Part shown: piece after piece, positions 1 to 10,733 of the stretch
How the letters are laid out: every line of letters starts with the position of its first letter
How positions within the stretch are numbered: the stretch's first letter is position 1
Assembly: GCA_036346255.1 (NCBI GenBank)
Contig: CM070640.1
Coordinates: 37,319,238-37,383,237, forward strand
Source: Ampelocalamus luodianensis
Taxonomy: Eukaryota; Streptophyta; Magnoliopsida; Poales; Poaceae
DNA length: 64,000 nt
Direction of reading: 5' to 3'
Made by a program: the position numbers and the translations under genes
The notes under the pieces: model-generated
Seen by the model: only the letters and a program-made list of their open reading frames with translations
Told to the model about the DNA's origin: nothing
The model's database searches: none

Positions 1-50
1 TTTGAGTCTAAAAAAATAAAAAAAATAATGGATGATTTGTTCGTTTGTAG

Positions 51-625
51 ATCGAAGCAACAATCATGCCTTCTGTATACCGGTACAAGGTATTGTCTTC
101 TGACTTAACTATGCAGTCCAACTCATATCTTCCGTTGCCATACTGGGTTATGCTAGTGCACTAGCCAAGGATATCTTGCCCAGTGCCATATAATTCAAAA
201 CCACCTTCACTGACAATACTTTTAGAACCCACCTCAAAACTTTTTTCTGCTGCCTACTATATCGACAAATTAGCTATTTGACTATTTCAAAGAAATAAGC
301 ATCCAAAGGAGTAAGCTCCATCATATTGCATTTTTCTGATCTATTTGAGCTAACCTTTGAAGAGATTGGGAGATCATTCTTATGCAAACTCCCATACATC
401 TCTCAGATTTATTTTAGGCTAACCAGGGGTTATTCCTTGTGCCAAAATTTCCAGGTCTGGGTGTTTTGCAATGACTGCAACAAAGTATCAGAAGTGAACT
501 TCCATGTGGTTGGCCACAAGTGCAGCCACTGCCACTCATATAACACCCGATCGACGTCACGGCCCACAGATTCATCAGGTAGCAGTTCTCCATCCACATC
601 AGATTCTTCCGAGAACAACCTGTAG
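51..625 (+). CDS. RCHY1/MIEL1-type CHY-RING E3 ubiquitin ligase, last two coding exons (5' part outside window)
   Basis: Two exons are visible. Positions 51-89 follow a TTTGTAG acceptor, encode IEATIMPSVYRYK and end at AAG|GTATTG. Positions 455-625 follow TTTCCAG, start VWVFCNDCNKVSEV and stop at TAG 623-625. Both are phase 0 and join in frame. The second exon carries a zinc ribbon with two Cys pairs (CNDC and CSHC) around a NFHVVGHKC core, then a Ser-rich tail of about 25 residues. This is the C-terminal zinc ribbon that follows the CHY and RING fingers in RCHY1/MIEL1-type ligases, which transfer ubiquitin to regulators such as transcription factors. The CHY and RING parts lie left of the window. 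The intron (90-454) has no mobile element that I can see. The family call rests on the zinc ribbon and the EATIMP lead-in; the paralogue cannot be named from this fragment. Confidence 0.8.
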
Positions 626-1550
626 AGAATACGCAGTGCTGGTGTACACGTGGGCTACACAAGCAATCCCAGAACCATACATAGAAGAAGAAACATTGTT
701 TTCCGGTATGCCTGTCAAATGTTAGACTCCTAGGCAGCTAGCCCTGCCATTTTGTCAAGATTCAATTCATTTCTTGAATCTGCATCTGGTGGAACTCCAG
801 CTGCTGCATTACTGCCGCTAGATGAACATCATTGTCATGATCAAAATGCTCGTAAATATTTATGACAGCCGTGGCTTTATGTATCAGTGGGTGAAACCAA
901 TCATGTTTTTATTCAGTTGGATCTTGATATTTGTATTCCATGGAACATGGGTATGCTGTTGCTGCTATGAGATCCTTGATTGTTGGTTGGTGTGTGCATT
1001 TTACTCCACTGCTGCTGATTTGCCTCTGCCTCTTGAGTAAAACTAGAAGGATGTGGTTTTACAGGTTGAAGAAAGTCCAGGAAAAGAATAATACGATGAT
1101 ATTGCAATAGGGAGAGAAAATTGTGATGTCCATGTATATACATGTTGATATTGCTTGTACGTATATATACGTTGATGAAGCTAATGTCCAAGGCGGAAAG
1201 ATAAGCTAGGCCCGCCGCCTCTCGCCGACGTTGATGGCCAGCCCGGCGGCCTCACCGTCGCAGGCGGTCGTAGCCACCGCGATCCGGGGCAGGTGGAGCT
1301 GAGGAAAATAACGAATGACCTGTCCGCGGCCTAACTTCCGGGCTACATAAACCGTTCGTCACAGGTTGGACGGTGGCGATCGATGGAGGCCATACCGCGG
1401 ATTGGATCCGCGGTACAAGTTCTTGGGTCGGATCGCTGAGCCTGAGATCGTGCGCGATCCGATTCCAACTGTTCGTTCGGGGATGGACAGCCGTGATCTT
1501 CCGCAGGTACAACCTCGCAATTCTGCAGCCTCTTCTTCATCGCCGCCGCC
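626..1550. other. 3' region of the E3 ligase gene and GC-rich spacer
   Basis: From 626 to about 1170 the sequence is AU-rich and has no open frame of note, which suits the 3' UTR and downstream flank of the ligase gene. From 1200 to 1550 it turns strongly GC-rich, as at a grass promoter or first exon. Overlapping frames there are open on both strands because of composition, and I do not call any of them. Confidence 0.4.
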
Positions 1551-2299
1551 ATGGCCGCCGCTCTCCTCTCCTCCGGCGTCCGCCACCGCATGCTCGAGGT
1601 GGTCCTCACCACGGTACGTGCGCCTGCCACCGTTCGTCTGGTTAGTTAGCTCGAGCCTCGAGGCTTCTTGTGCCCGCCTGGACGATCGGCAGACGGTGGC
1701 AGACCCCCGCGCCCGTCCTTCTTGTCGTTGATCTCTCTGCAAATGGAATTAGAGGCTTATGCGCAAGGATAGAGTTGTCGTGTGGCAAGTCTGCCAAATC
1801 CTAACCTGCCATTACCAAGATCCAGCCCATTTCTTGATTCTTCTTCACCTTGTTGGAACTTGAGCTGATATATTTTGTATCGTTGTCAGCTGAGCACACC
1901 ATGGTATTGTATTGTACTTTCTCGGTGTGCTGCTGTCACTTAACTGCTGGTTTGCTTGCCTCTTCGTGAACTGAAAATGGTGGTGCTCTTGTTGGTGGGG
2001 AGGGAATGTATGCTTGTGTGTTTGTGGAATTGTACATCTATGCTCTGTTGCTTGATGTAAATCTCCATTGCTTTGATCTGCAGATTGTAAATCTATTTGT
2101 GTTTGTGTTTGTATTGATTTTTTTACCCTTTTGTTGTTTGTACCTGATGATGTAGTCTGTTCCTTTTGGTTTTAAGTATGCTGGGCAGTGCCTATTGTCT
2201 AAGTTTGTACCTGCTGAATTGATGTCTTGCCTTCCCCAGGTTAAGTACGGAGAACAAGGTGTTCAGCTGATGACTTTGAGTTTGGGCAGCCTCGGGTAG
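1551..2299 (+). CDS. Doubtful two-exon 40-aa ORF
   Basis: An ATG at 1551 in good context (GCCGCCATGGCC) opens a 63-bp stretch ending at ACG|GTACGTG (donor at 1614). A TTCCCCAG acceptor at 2239 starts a second stretch at 2240 that continues in phase and stops at TAG 2297-2299. The product would be 40 aa, starting MAAALLSSGVRHRMLEVVLT and ending in a short Leu/Ser/Gly stretch. The GC-rich start, the splice sites and the kept phase favour a transcribed unit. I recognise no domain. It could equally be the first exons of a non-coding RNA. Confidence 0.2.
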
Positions 2300-5200
2300 T
2301 TCATCCTGCTTCTGCTTCCTGTTTCAGCAGGCTAGTTCTATGAACAGTTTGAGCATGACACATTAGAATGCAGAAATTTTAGTCACGATAGCCTGTTCTT
2401 GTCTTTGCTGATATAGCATCATTGTCAACCTTCAAAAGAGTTTATTGAATCCATGCCATAAACCAAAGTCATCATACACCAAATCTGAGCTATTGATTTC
2501 CCTTTTTTGCGTATGAGGTCAGGTTGGTTTCATGAGACTGGTAAGAACCATAGGGTTTTTTTTGGACGGGAAGGTAAGAACCATAGTCATTACTAGAGAA
2601 TGATAAACATATGAGGTGAGGGGAAGACCTAACTTGCAACACACACGCATCCTGCATTTCTTAAAAATGTACACATCTTTTTTGTTGTACTACAAAAATG
2701 TACATATCTCTCACAGTGTTCCTTATCTTTCTGTGCTTTTAAAGGAGTGGTATATGGAAGAAAGAAGCACAGGAGAGGGAGACCATCTTGAGTACAATGG
2801 CACCACGCTGCACATTTATTCTACAGTATCCTTTGAAATCGTGATATACCACTACTTTGACGTACAGCCACATGCTCGATGCCGAGGGAACCGTCATCCT
2901 GTCGAGGCATCCCTGTATACAATTCGTCATGGAATCAATCCAACAAAGTCACCAGTAGCCATCCTCCTCCTTTCAGTGTCAACGATCATACAATCTTGTA
3001 TATTATTCTCTGTACATAGCTCTAGTACCACCATACCGCTGATAAAGGTGTGCATAAAGGCATTTCTGAGATAAAGAGCGGTATCAACTCTGAGATTTGG
3101 GCCCTTTGCTCAAGTACAAATCGTATCTGGAAACTTCATGTTCACTCTAATAGCTTCATGGATTTGAAAGATTATATGCTTCAGCTTCAATTTGTGATTA
3201 TTGTTGCATAGATATTTCCATATTCTCTGTGCCTTTCACCTTATGCTTGCAGATGCACGCTTTCGTGCCAGCTATGTGTTTGAAGATTGAGAATTGCAAT
3301 TCTTCTTTGAACAAAATGTGGCTCTGAAAATATCATGCCTCTTTCACCGAAAACATCGTGCATCTTGAAAGGAAGAAAGAAAGAAGCATCCAAATCAGTA
3401 CAGCACATCAAAAGAGGATTCTCTGAAGGTGAAGATGAAAGGATGATAGAGTGATAGGCATTCATCTAGTAGGCTGGATAGAGTCATAGACATCAACTGC
3501 TGCCATGTTCAAATTGGAATTTAAATTCAAGATGGATAGGATGTGATATGTTAGGATCCAAGACTGGTAAGCATGTCTGGTTTTGGTTTCAGGTAAGGAG
3601 GGTCATGTTCATGCCTATCAACAAATAAACTTCTTAGGTCACCCACTTGCGCAAATGGCATGGTACAGACCAAGGCATAAGATCCTCTTAGGTGTCAGCA
3701 CATCATGGACTTTAAGGCATATAGCAAGTAGCAACAATGTATGTTAGGTCTTGTGAATTGTGATGCACATGTTAAAGGGTCATAAGCACAGTGTTGAAAT
3801 GTACTCACACGTATGCAGTTCTACTTCAGAGAAGGTGAAAACGCAAGAAAAGTAAATCTAATTCAAAAGTATTAACTATATCTGTGACAATTTGAACTGC
3901 AGTTGTACAAAATGCAGTGGCTTGAATTGGTTAATGAATAAAGCTACACTTGCTGTCACACATGTAAACTTCAGAATTTTCTTCTTTTGCAATGAGGTAC
4001 AGCAAGATTTTTTCTGAAGAGCTAAACTATACATTCTTCTTGCAGGAGCCAAGACTACCCTTGAGAAGGTGAGGAGTTAAGAATTGATCAAACATAAAAA
4101 AGAATAATAAGATTCTGGAGCAATGGAGATTGCTCTACAGAACACTAGCTTTTCCTTCTCTCCTAACTTTTTTTTCCATGTGACAACTATCAGGCAGGTA
4201 TAGAGGATAAGGATATCTCTATCCAAATATCCATTCTTCTGTGCTTGTGCTGGTTGTTTGCGTCATGCATTAAAAATGAAGAAAAAGAAAAGATCAGGTA
4301 ATATCTGACTTTCTGCAGATGCCTGCAACATCAATACAGGTAGCAACTGTGCCACAGCATCTTTTGCTATAACCTTCTTTGCTTTAGCTCGTAGAAGAGT
4401 TTTGTAGGCAGAATTCGGTGTGATATTGAAAAGCAAACATTGCACCGTCGGTGTGGCATCGCAACGCCTCATATCTGATAAGGTCAGGCAGACGATGATG
4501 TGGTTTACAAAGCAGAAGCAGCTAAATCTCCAGAGAAAATCAGTCAAGTTGAACAGATTCCGTGCCACAGATAAGGCAGAGGGAGGAACAAAGGGGTGTG
4601 AGTGAGTGAGTGATGAGAGCTATGTTGATGCTATTCTGAACCTGAGGGGACTGATCCCTGGTTCCTTAGAAACCAGCTCAGCTGGTCGGAATTGGTTCCA
4701 TGTGTCATATGATGATGCATTGGCCGTACCGTATGGGTATTCCCCGTCGGTGTAGTCGACACGGTTCTTGTCGGCGCCGACGCATTTTCTGTAGAGATAG
4801 TGCTTGGGGTAGTAGCATCAGTGGTATTTTTCAGGCTGAAGTAGGCATGCACTGTGGCCTGTGACAGGTAGAGTGCTGGAACTTCACCATTGCAAATTTG
4901 CAATGCATGACTTCACAATTGTAGCGTCAGTGAACACAATTTTCAGTTTTCTAGTGTATGCAAGATTGTGCATCCATATCTGTATACATATACTAATAAT
5001 CCATCCTGTTGGGGTATATATGCCTTGATTTGATTGAGAGAGTACAAAAGAAAAAAGAGAGATCTAATTATTGATTGTTTAGTATGATGTTTTATGTGGG
5101 TAGTGAGTAGCTTTTCTACTATGCTTTCTTCTTCTTCTTTTGTACCATGGTGTCATGTCTTTGATATGTTGTATCTTGTTATTACCATGCAGTGTGTCAA

Positions 5201-7085
5201 GGATGCTTACTATATAATCTTCCAATTAGCTAGTCAATATGTTCAAAATGAATTAATCTACTGGTGAATAAACACTTCACGTTGGCTACATATACGCAAT
5301 TAATGCACATATATAAATCTGCTGTATACAATACACAACTTGACACCATGATTAGTAGGCTCCATGGAAGTTTCTAGAAGAAACTAGTAGCTCCACTTAT
5401 GTAACCAAAGAATCAAAATTAAGGAGAGACAAGCAACCAACCTGCCTTACAGTTTGCTATTGAAATTTCCTATTGACTTTGGACTTAATTCAGAATAATA
5501 TCAGTACACAATAGATGATGAGATTCTAACTAATTTCAAATCCCATCAGATTGAGCATCTCTACACGTACTCAGGTCAGGTACATTATCCTTGCTGGTAT
5601 GGATTCCATTAATCGCAATCGTCCAACCTGCACTGCAGTAGTACGTTATTCTCTTTTAATTCTTTTGTCATTTCTCAAACGACGAAGAACATCTTATGTA
5701 ATTCCTCTTTTACCAAGTAGCTGCCATTTTAGCTGTTGGCATGGTCTCGAATATACAGCTTTGACTATTACTTTTCATGATTATATTTGAGTAGCAATTA
5801 TAAAAAAAAAAATTGTGAAAATAGATTTGACGGTGAATTCGCTGATATTATTTTTTATGTGATCAATCTAGATATATACTTTTGGATATATATATTATTG
5901 GCCAAAGCTAGCTTAAAAAACTGAAGAAAAAAATTGCATTCTATTGGGTAACAGGAGGGAGTGCTAAGTACTGCTGTTAACATTGACGAGTCGGCGCAGA
6001 AAGAGATTATGTGATCAAATTTATTCTGATTAACTTGTGAGATCGATCGATGGATCAACTCGATCCGATCGGTACATGTGATGCACACTTCACAGGTGAC
6101 CCTCTCCACGCCTGCGATAACGACACGGCCAAATCGATCGATTGATTCTTGTGTCAATGGCATGTCGTAGATGGAACCAAGGTACAGCTATATGCCCTAG
6201 CTCAATCTATCTTGGCAGAATCTTGCTTGATTGTGCTTGCTTTCAATCTCTTAGCTAGTAGCTAGCCAGCTAGAAACATCTGGAGACAAGAAATTGACAT
6301 ATGTTAATTCATGGAGGGGAGGAAAATTGGAAAACGGGAGGAAAATTTGAAAACACTTAGGAACATAGTTTATACTAGTATTGTCACCTGCGAGCTGCGG
6401 GGTTTTGGCGGTTGATTGGGCAGTTTGTTATATGTTATTGAATAACTTTAAATCTTCATAATATAACACTGATACCTTACTGATATATAGGTCATGAACT
6501 TACATGTCAGCCTCACAATTAGTGATATATTGTGAATTATGTAATTATTTAGTGACATATCGTGATTTTTCTCTTACTTTTACCACCAACAATAGTTAAA
6601 GTATTCCTAGACTATCTATAGTTTCTGAAGGGTGCCATCAAAGGATGTCTTTTCATGAAACAATATTGCATACGGTTTTATAAACTTCCTCCCTTTCAAC
6701 TAAAAAGTGCATAGTCAAAACTTCTCTTAAATATATAAGATCTAAGAGTTAATATTTTAATTGGTTTTGATCTAATGACTATAGTTTTAAGGTGATGTGA
6801 CACAATTATGAGACTACTTTTATATGCAATTTTAGATGTACGATATATAGTACCCGGCTGAGTGATACTAAATCTATGTTTTTTTTACTAATCTTCGAAG
6901 AAATGTTTTTACTAGTGTAAATTAACACGGAAGGTGCAAATGAAGGTAGGTTCGAGGCCCGGCCGTTTGGAACATACTTGGCCTGCTCACTCGAATTAAG
7001 GAAGAGCATATATGAAAACCGAACATTTTGTCTTCTTTTCTTTGTTCTCAGGCACATCCATTCATCGCTGGAAGTGTTCTCATGC
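2300..7085. other. Gene-free AT-rich stretch
   Basis: All open frames here are short, lack codon bias and have no family resemblance. Splice-like acceptors occur (near 3252 and 4045), so parts may be introns or exons of a non-coding transcript from the unit starting near 1551, but I cannot assemble one. A line near 6685 (TTCCTCCCTTTCAACTAAAA) recalls a Stowaway-type end, but no partner end was found. Confidence 0.35.
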
Positions 7086-7174
7086 GATGCATTTTTTCAT
7101 TTAATCCTTTTTAATAATATTTTAAAGTTAACCTCTCGTTAACTTGATTTTCAATTATGACCCTTTGGTCACAC
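7086..7174 (+). repeat. Left terminal inverted repeat of the MULE
   Basis: It starts GATGCATTTTTTCATTTAAT and runs to CCCTTTGGTCACAC. It matches the reverse complement of 29436-29531. Just inside (7180-7290) come GCGTGG/GGCGTGACA motifs like those in the internal array and the right end. Confidence 0.65.
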
Positions 7175-7711
7175 TATGATCCGTAGCGTGGCCAAACCTA
7201 CTATGCAAACCCTCGCGGTCACACCGTGCCAGCGTGGAGGACATACGTAGCAGTTTTCACATCAACGTGCGTGGCGTGACAATGGTGACTTAGGTCTCTC
7301 AGCCCAGGTAGGTCTTCATTTTCCCCCATTGTCCCCATCTCACTCCCGTGCTACCTCTCTCCTCCCGCCTCCTGTCCTCCCGCTGTCGCCCCCTCCCCCC
7401 ACCGGACGTCCTCCCCCCGCCGGCTGTCCTCCCCTGTGGACACCCCCCCCCGACCCACGCGCGCGCGGGTTGAATGTAATCTATGGCTTCATGGTACTTC
7501 TATTATACTAGTTTTAAGCACATATGGCTCGCATGTATCCGTTTAATGGTTGACATCTTAGTGTCTTACCACACTGAATATTCACATTTAGTTCTTCTAC
7601 CGCATTATCCTAAATATGCTCAAATGCTTAGTTCCGTTAATACTTCTATATATGTTCCATCCACATTTTTTATGCATGCACCGGAGTAAAGCCTAGGTCA
7701 GCCTAGTTAAT
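7175..7711. other. MULE subterminal region
   Basis: It holds scattered GCGTGG and GGCGTGACA motifs up to 7290, then a C-rich, proline-coding low-complexity stretch (7320-7470), then unremarkable AT-rich sequence up to the Copia insertion. No gene is supported. Confidence 0.4.
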
Positions 7712-8125
7712 TGTTGGAAATCTACCCGTGAACGCACACTTTCACGGGTGAGGGAGACAAACTCACGGAGAGGAAGAACATACAAAAGATTTTGCGTAGC
7801 ACTGCAACCGCCTAGTGCTACTTTTCTGTCTTTCTATTCTTCTCTCTTTTTCTGTTTGGATCAACTGAAAACAAAGGTTACATGAGGCTAAATAGCTAGT
7901 GAACAGCACCAGAATTATTACCCACTAACAAAAACACTAACTCACACATGCAAGATGCAACGCACGCACTAACACACGCACTACTAACGCAGCACTCACG
8001 TACTACTAACACACGCACTAACACACTAGTAACGCACACACTAGTAACACACGCACTCACGCACACTACTAACGGACACACTAACAGCACGCACGCATGA
8101 CTCACTAACTTGATTATTTCTAACA
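7712..8125 (-). repeat. 3' LTR of the gag-only Copia element
   Basis: It is 414 bp, TG...CA bounded, and nearly identical to 9103-9508. The polypurine tract is the complement of 8126-8139, touching the LTR. The inner part is an irregular array of ACTAACGCAC-like units, the main source of length difference between the LTRs. Confidence 0.85.
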
Positions 8126-8148
8126 ATCTCTCCCTAATCAAGATGGCT

Positions 8149-9069
8149 TCACAACAGCGCCGGTTCGTCATCAGCATCCGCCTCCATGAGATGCACCTGT
8201 TCCTCTTTCTTGTTGCGGCATTCGGAAGCAAAATGCCTATAGTTATTACAGTTGTAGCATCTTACTTTAGCCTTATCGAATTTACGATTGCCGCGGCTTC
8301 GGCCACCATTGCTGTTAGAGCCACCGAGCTCGCCATATCTATTCTTTGCCGATTGGGCCTCCCACTCAGCGCGCATTAGGAGAAGATGTTCGTCGTCGTT
8401 GTTGTCGCTCATACCACGTAGACGCTCCTCATATGCCTTGAGACGACCGATCGCTTCTTCTACCATCATTGTCTTCAAGTCCCCAAATTGCTCAATGGTT
8501 GAGACAATCTGCAGGTACTTGCTCGGGACAGCGCGGAGAAGCTTCTTCACGACGTAGCTCTCCTCCATCTTTTCACCAAGACCGCGAATCTGGTTGACGA
8601 GAGTCGTCACTCTCACGGCGAAGTCGTCCACTGACTCCGTTACCTTCATGCGCAAAGCCTCAAACTCACTTTTGAGGGTCTGCGCGCGTGCCTCCTTGAC
8701 GCGATCGGTGCCGACATACATCGTCTTGAGCGTGTTCCACGCATCTTTCGCCGTCTCCTTTTCGGCGAGTAGGAGGAGGGTTTCCTCCGGGACTCCTTGG
8801 AAGATGGCTGCAAGGGCCATCTTATCTTGGCGCTCATCAACGTCGTCGGCCACCACAGCTTCCCAAACACCTTATGTCTTCATGAACACCTTCATCTTGA
8901 TTTCCCACGCGCTGTAGTTGCTCTTGTTCAGCATAGGGTATTGAAGAGAGACACTGCTTTCTCTTCCCGGTACCTTTGACGAACCACCGCCGGTAACGAC
9001 GGTGCGACTCGGCGTCGCATCATCACCAGTGACATCACTTCTCAGAGAGCGCGGCATGATCTTGGGCAT
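8149..9069 (-). pseudogene. Copia gag with one in-frame stop
   Basis: Two minus-strand frames, 9069-8872 and 8856-8149, are in the same phase and separated by a single TAA at 8874-8872, giving about 300 codons from MPRSLRSDV to the stop at 8149. The first part has the YPMLNKSNYSAWEIKMKVFM motif of the plant Copia gag N-terminus. The middle is the UBN2-type gag core. The end has a CCHC zinc knuckle, CYNCNNYRHFASEC (CX2CX4HX4C), after a basic Gly/Asn-rich linker. Gag packages the element RNA in cytoplasmic particles. The frame ends a few bases before the polypurine tract, so the element never had room for pol in this form. The one stop suggests recent loss of coding ability. Confidence 0.8.
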
Positions 9070-9083
9070 ACACGGATCAAGAA

Positions 9084-9100
9084 CTCAGGCTCTGATACCA
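9084..9100 (-). other. Primer binding site of the gag-only Copia element
   Basis: The minus strand reads TGGTATCAGAGCCTGAG directly after the 5' LTR (9103-9508) and a 2-bp spacer. It complements the 3' end of initiator-Met tRNA, the usual primer of plant Copia and many Gypsy elements. Confidence 0.85.
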
Positions 9101-9102
9101 AT

Positions 9103-9508
9103 TGTTGGAAATCTACCTGTGGACGCACACTTTCACGGGTGAGGAAGACAAACTCACGGAGAGGAAGAACACACAAAAGATTTTGCGTAGCACTGCAACC
9201 GCCTAGTGCTACTTTTCTGTCTTTCTATTCTTCTCTCTTTTTCTGTTTGACTCAACTGAAAACAAAGGTTACATGAGGCTAAATAGCTAGTGAACAGCAC
9301 CAGAATTATTACCCACTAACAAAAACACTAACTCACACATGCAAGATGCAACGCACGCACTACTAACGCAGCACTCACGTACTACTAACGCACGCACTAA
9401 CACACTAGTAACGCACACACTAGTAACACACGCACTCACGCACACTACTAACGGACACACTAAAAGCACGCACGCACGCACAACTCACTAACTTGATTAT
9501 TTCTAACA
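9103..9508 (-). repeat. 5' LTR of the gag-only Copia element
   Basis: It is 406 bp and the direct repeat of 7712-8125. It is followed by TTAGT, to be compared with TTAAT before the other LTR. Confidence 0.85.
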
Positions 9509-10733
9509 TTAGTGCTATTTTTAACGTCTTGTAAATGACTGAGTATGCATAAGTAAATATCGCTTATACTTCAGCATTCAGTTTGGAAAGCCACAAGGAA
9601 ATGCATTTCATGTCATGTAAGTGGAGTTCATTCCATTCATTGACTAAAACATACCTAAATTACAACTCGCTAACATTCAAGACCAAAACATTCGAAAATA
9701 CCTTTTGCATAGGGGTTTGAAGTGTGATATAGTTTTTGATAGCATCTCATCATCTGTGTTATATAATTTTTATAAAATAGCACTGGATGTTTAACTAAAC
9801 ATATATGAAGCAAGTTGTAGAACATAATATGTTTGATAGCTTCCTGGGTTGGATATTTGTAGAACATATATAATATGTTTGTAGAACATATAAGAAGCAA
9901 GTTGTAGAACATAGGGGTTTGAAGTGTGATGTAGCTTTCGATAGCATCTCATCATATGTTTGATAGCTTTCTCGGTTGGATGTTTAAATCTGAATTCTTT
10001 AAATGTCCGAGAATTTATTTTAGATTCTTCATGGACAACAAAGGACTACCACCAAGTAGGGAAAAAGATAAGACATTGATGCTTTCAGTGGTCAAGAAAA
10101 TTCTGCACCACGAGGTCCACATGACAACTTGTAGATAATTTTGGAGAGCAAGTTTGCCTACATCATATAGACTACTGGCCTATGTTCATTATTTGTGATG
10201 TAGGCCACCCACATGTAGATAATTTTAACTCTATTGCTCCAAGTTCATTTCAGAACTTGACAAGTTAATATCCCATAAGACAAAATATACATCAATAATC
10301 CATAAAAGCTCTAGTATGGAACATGCAGGGGCGAAGGCAAATGGAAGATTAGTCCGGTCATTGTACTACACGTGCACCCCTTGGCTCAAAAGTTGTGCAC
10401 CCCGGTTCAGCATAACCTCTGATTGGATGATGCATTTTGCCAATGTTTGCCACATAAATTACTATTTAATACATTGTTGCTTGAAGTAGTGAACCCCGGT
10501 CATTTTTATTCTAGTTCCGCCCTGGGGAACATGTGGCATGCATGCCTCATGAGCACTAGACAATGGCACTGAAAAGAAGTAATCCACATTTTGCTAAAGC
10601 TATCACATCATGTCCTCGAAAATCAGTTTACCAAAAATAAATTATGAAAGGACCTCTATAGTACTTGTGGTAGTTCGTACCTATGGCATGCTGTACCGAC
10701 TTTGCAATGTTTTATTCGCATTATTGGATGTAG
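9509..10733. other. MULE interior without a gene
   Basis: The AT-rich sequence contains a local imperfect duplication of GTAGAACATA / GGTTTGAAGTGTGATGTAG / TTTGATAGCTT phrases (about 9712-9970). No coding frame is supported. Confidence 0.4.

Larger units (their letters stand above)
7712..9508 (-). mobile_element. Gag-only Copia-type LTR element (TR-GAG-like, non-autonomous)
   Basis: Two direct LTRs (7712-8125 and 9103-9508) flank under 1 kb of interior. Both read TGTTGGAAATCTACC...TTATTTCTAACA on the plus strand. The element runs on the minus strand: TGGTATCAGAGCC (complement of 9084-9100), the primer site for initiator-Met tRNA, lies 2 bp inside the right LTR, and a purine tract AGGGAGAGA lies just inside the left LTR. 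Between them is only a gag frame, with no protease, integrase or reverse transcriptase. The flanks TTAAT and TTAGT look like a 5-bp target duplication with one change. The LTRs differ at only a few sites, mostly in a short ACTAACGCACGCAC-type repeat, so the insertion is fairly young. Movement would need enzymes from a full Copia relative. Confidence 0.85.

Noticed and set aside
4263..4903. Minus-strand ORFs of 90 to 101 aa
   Set aside because: No domain, no codon bias, no splice context; chance frames.
6660..6790. Stowaway-type MITE end (TTCCTCCCTTTCAACTAAAA)
   Set aside because: No matching opposite end or TA duplication found.
7329..7511. Proline-rich 60-aa ORF
   Set aside because: C-rich low complexity in the MULE subterminal zone.
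9084..9100. Apparent tRNA-like words (TGGTATCAGAGCC), also at 18492 and 56108
   Set aside because: They are retroelement primer sites, 12-17 bp, with no tRNA fold around them.
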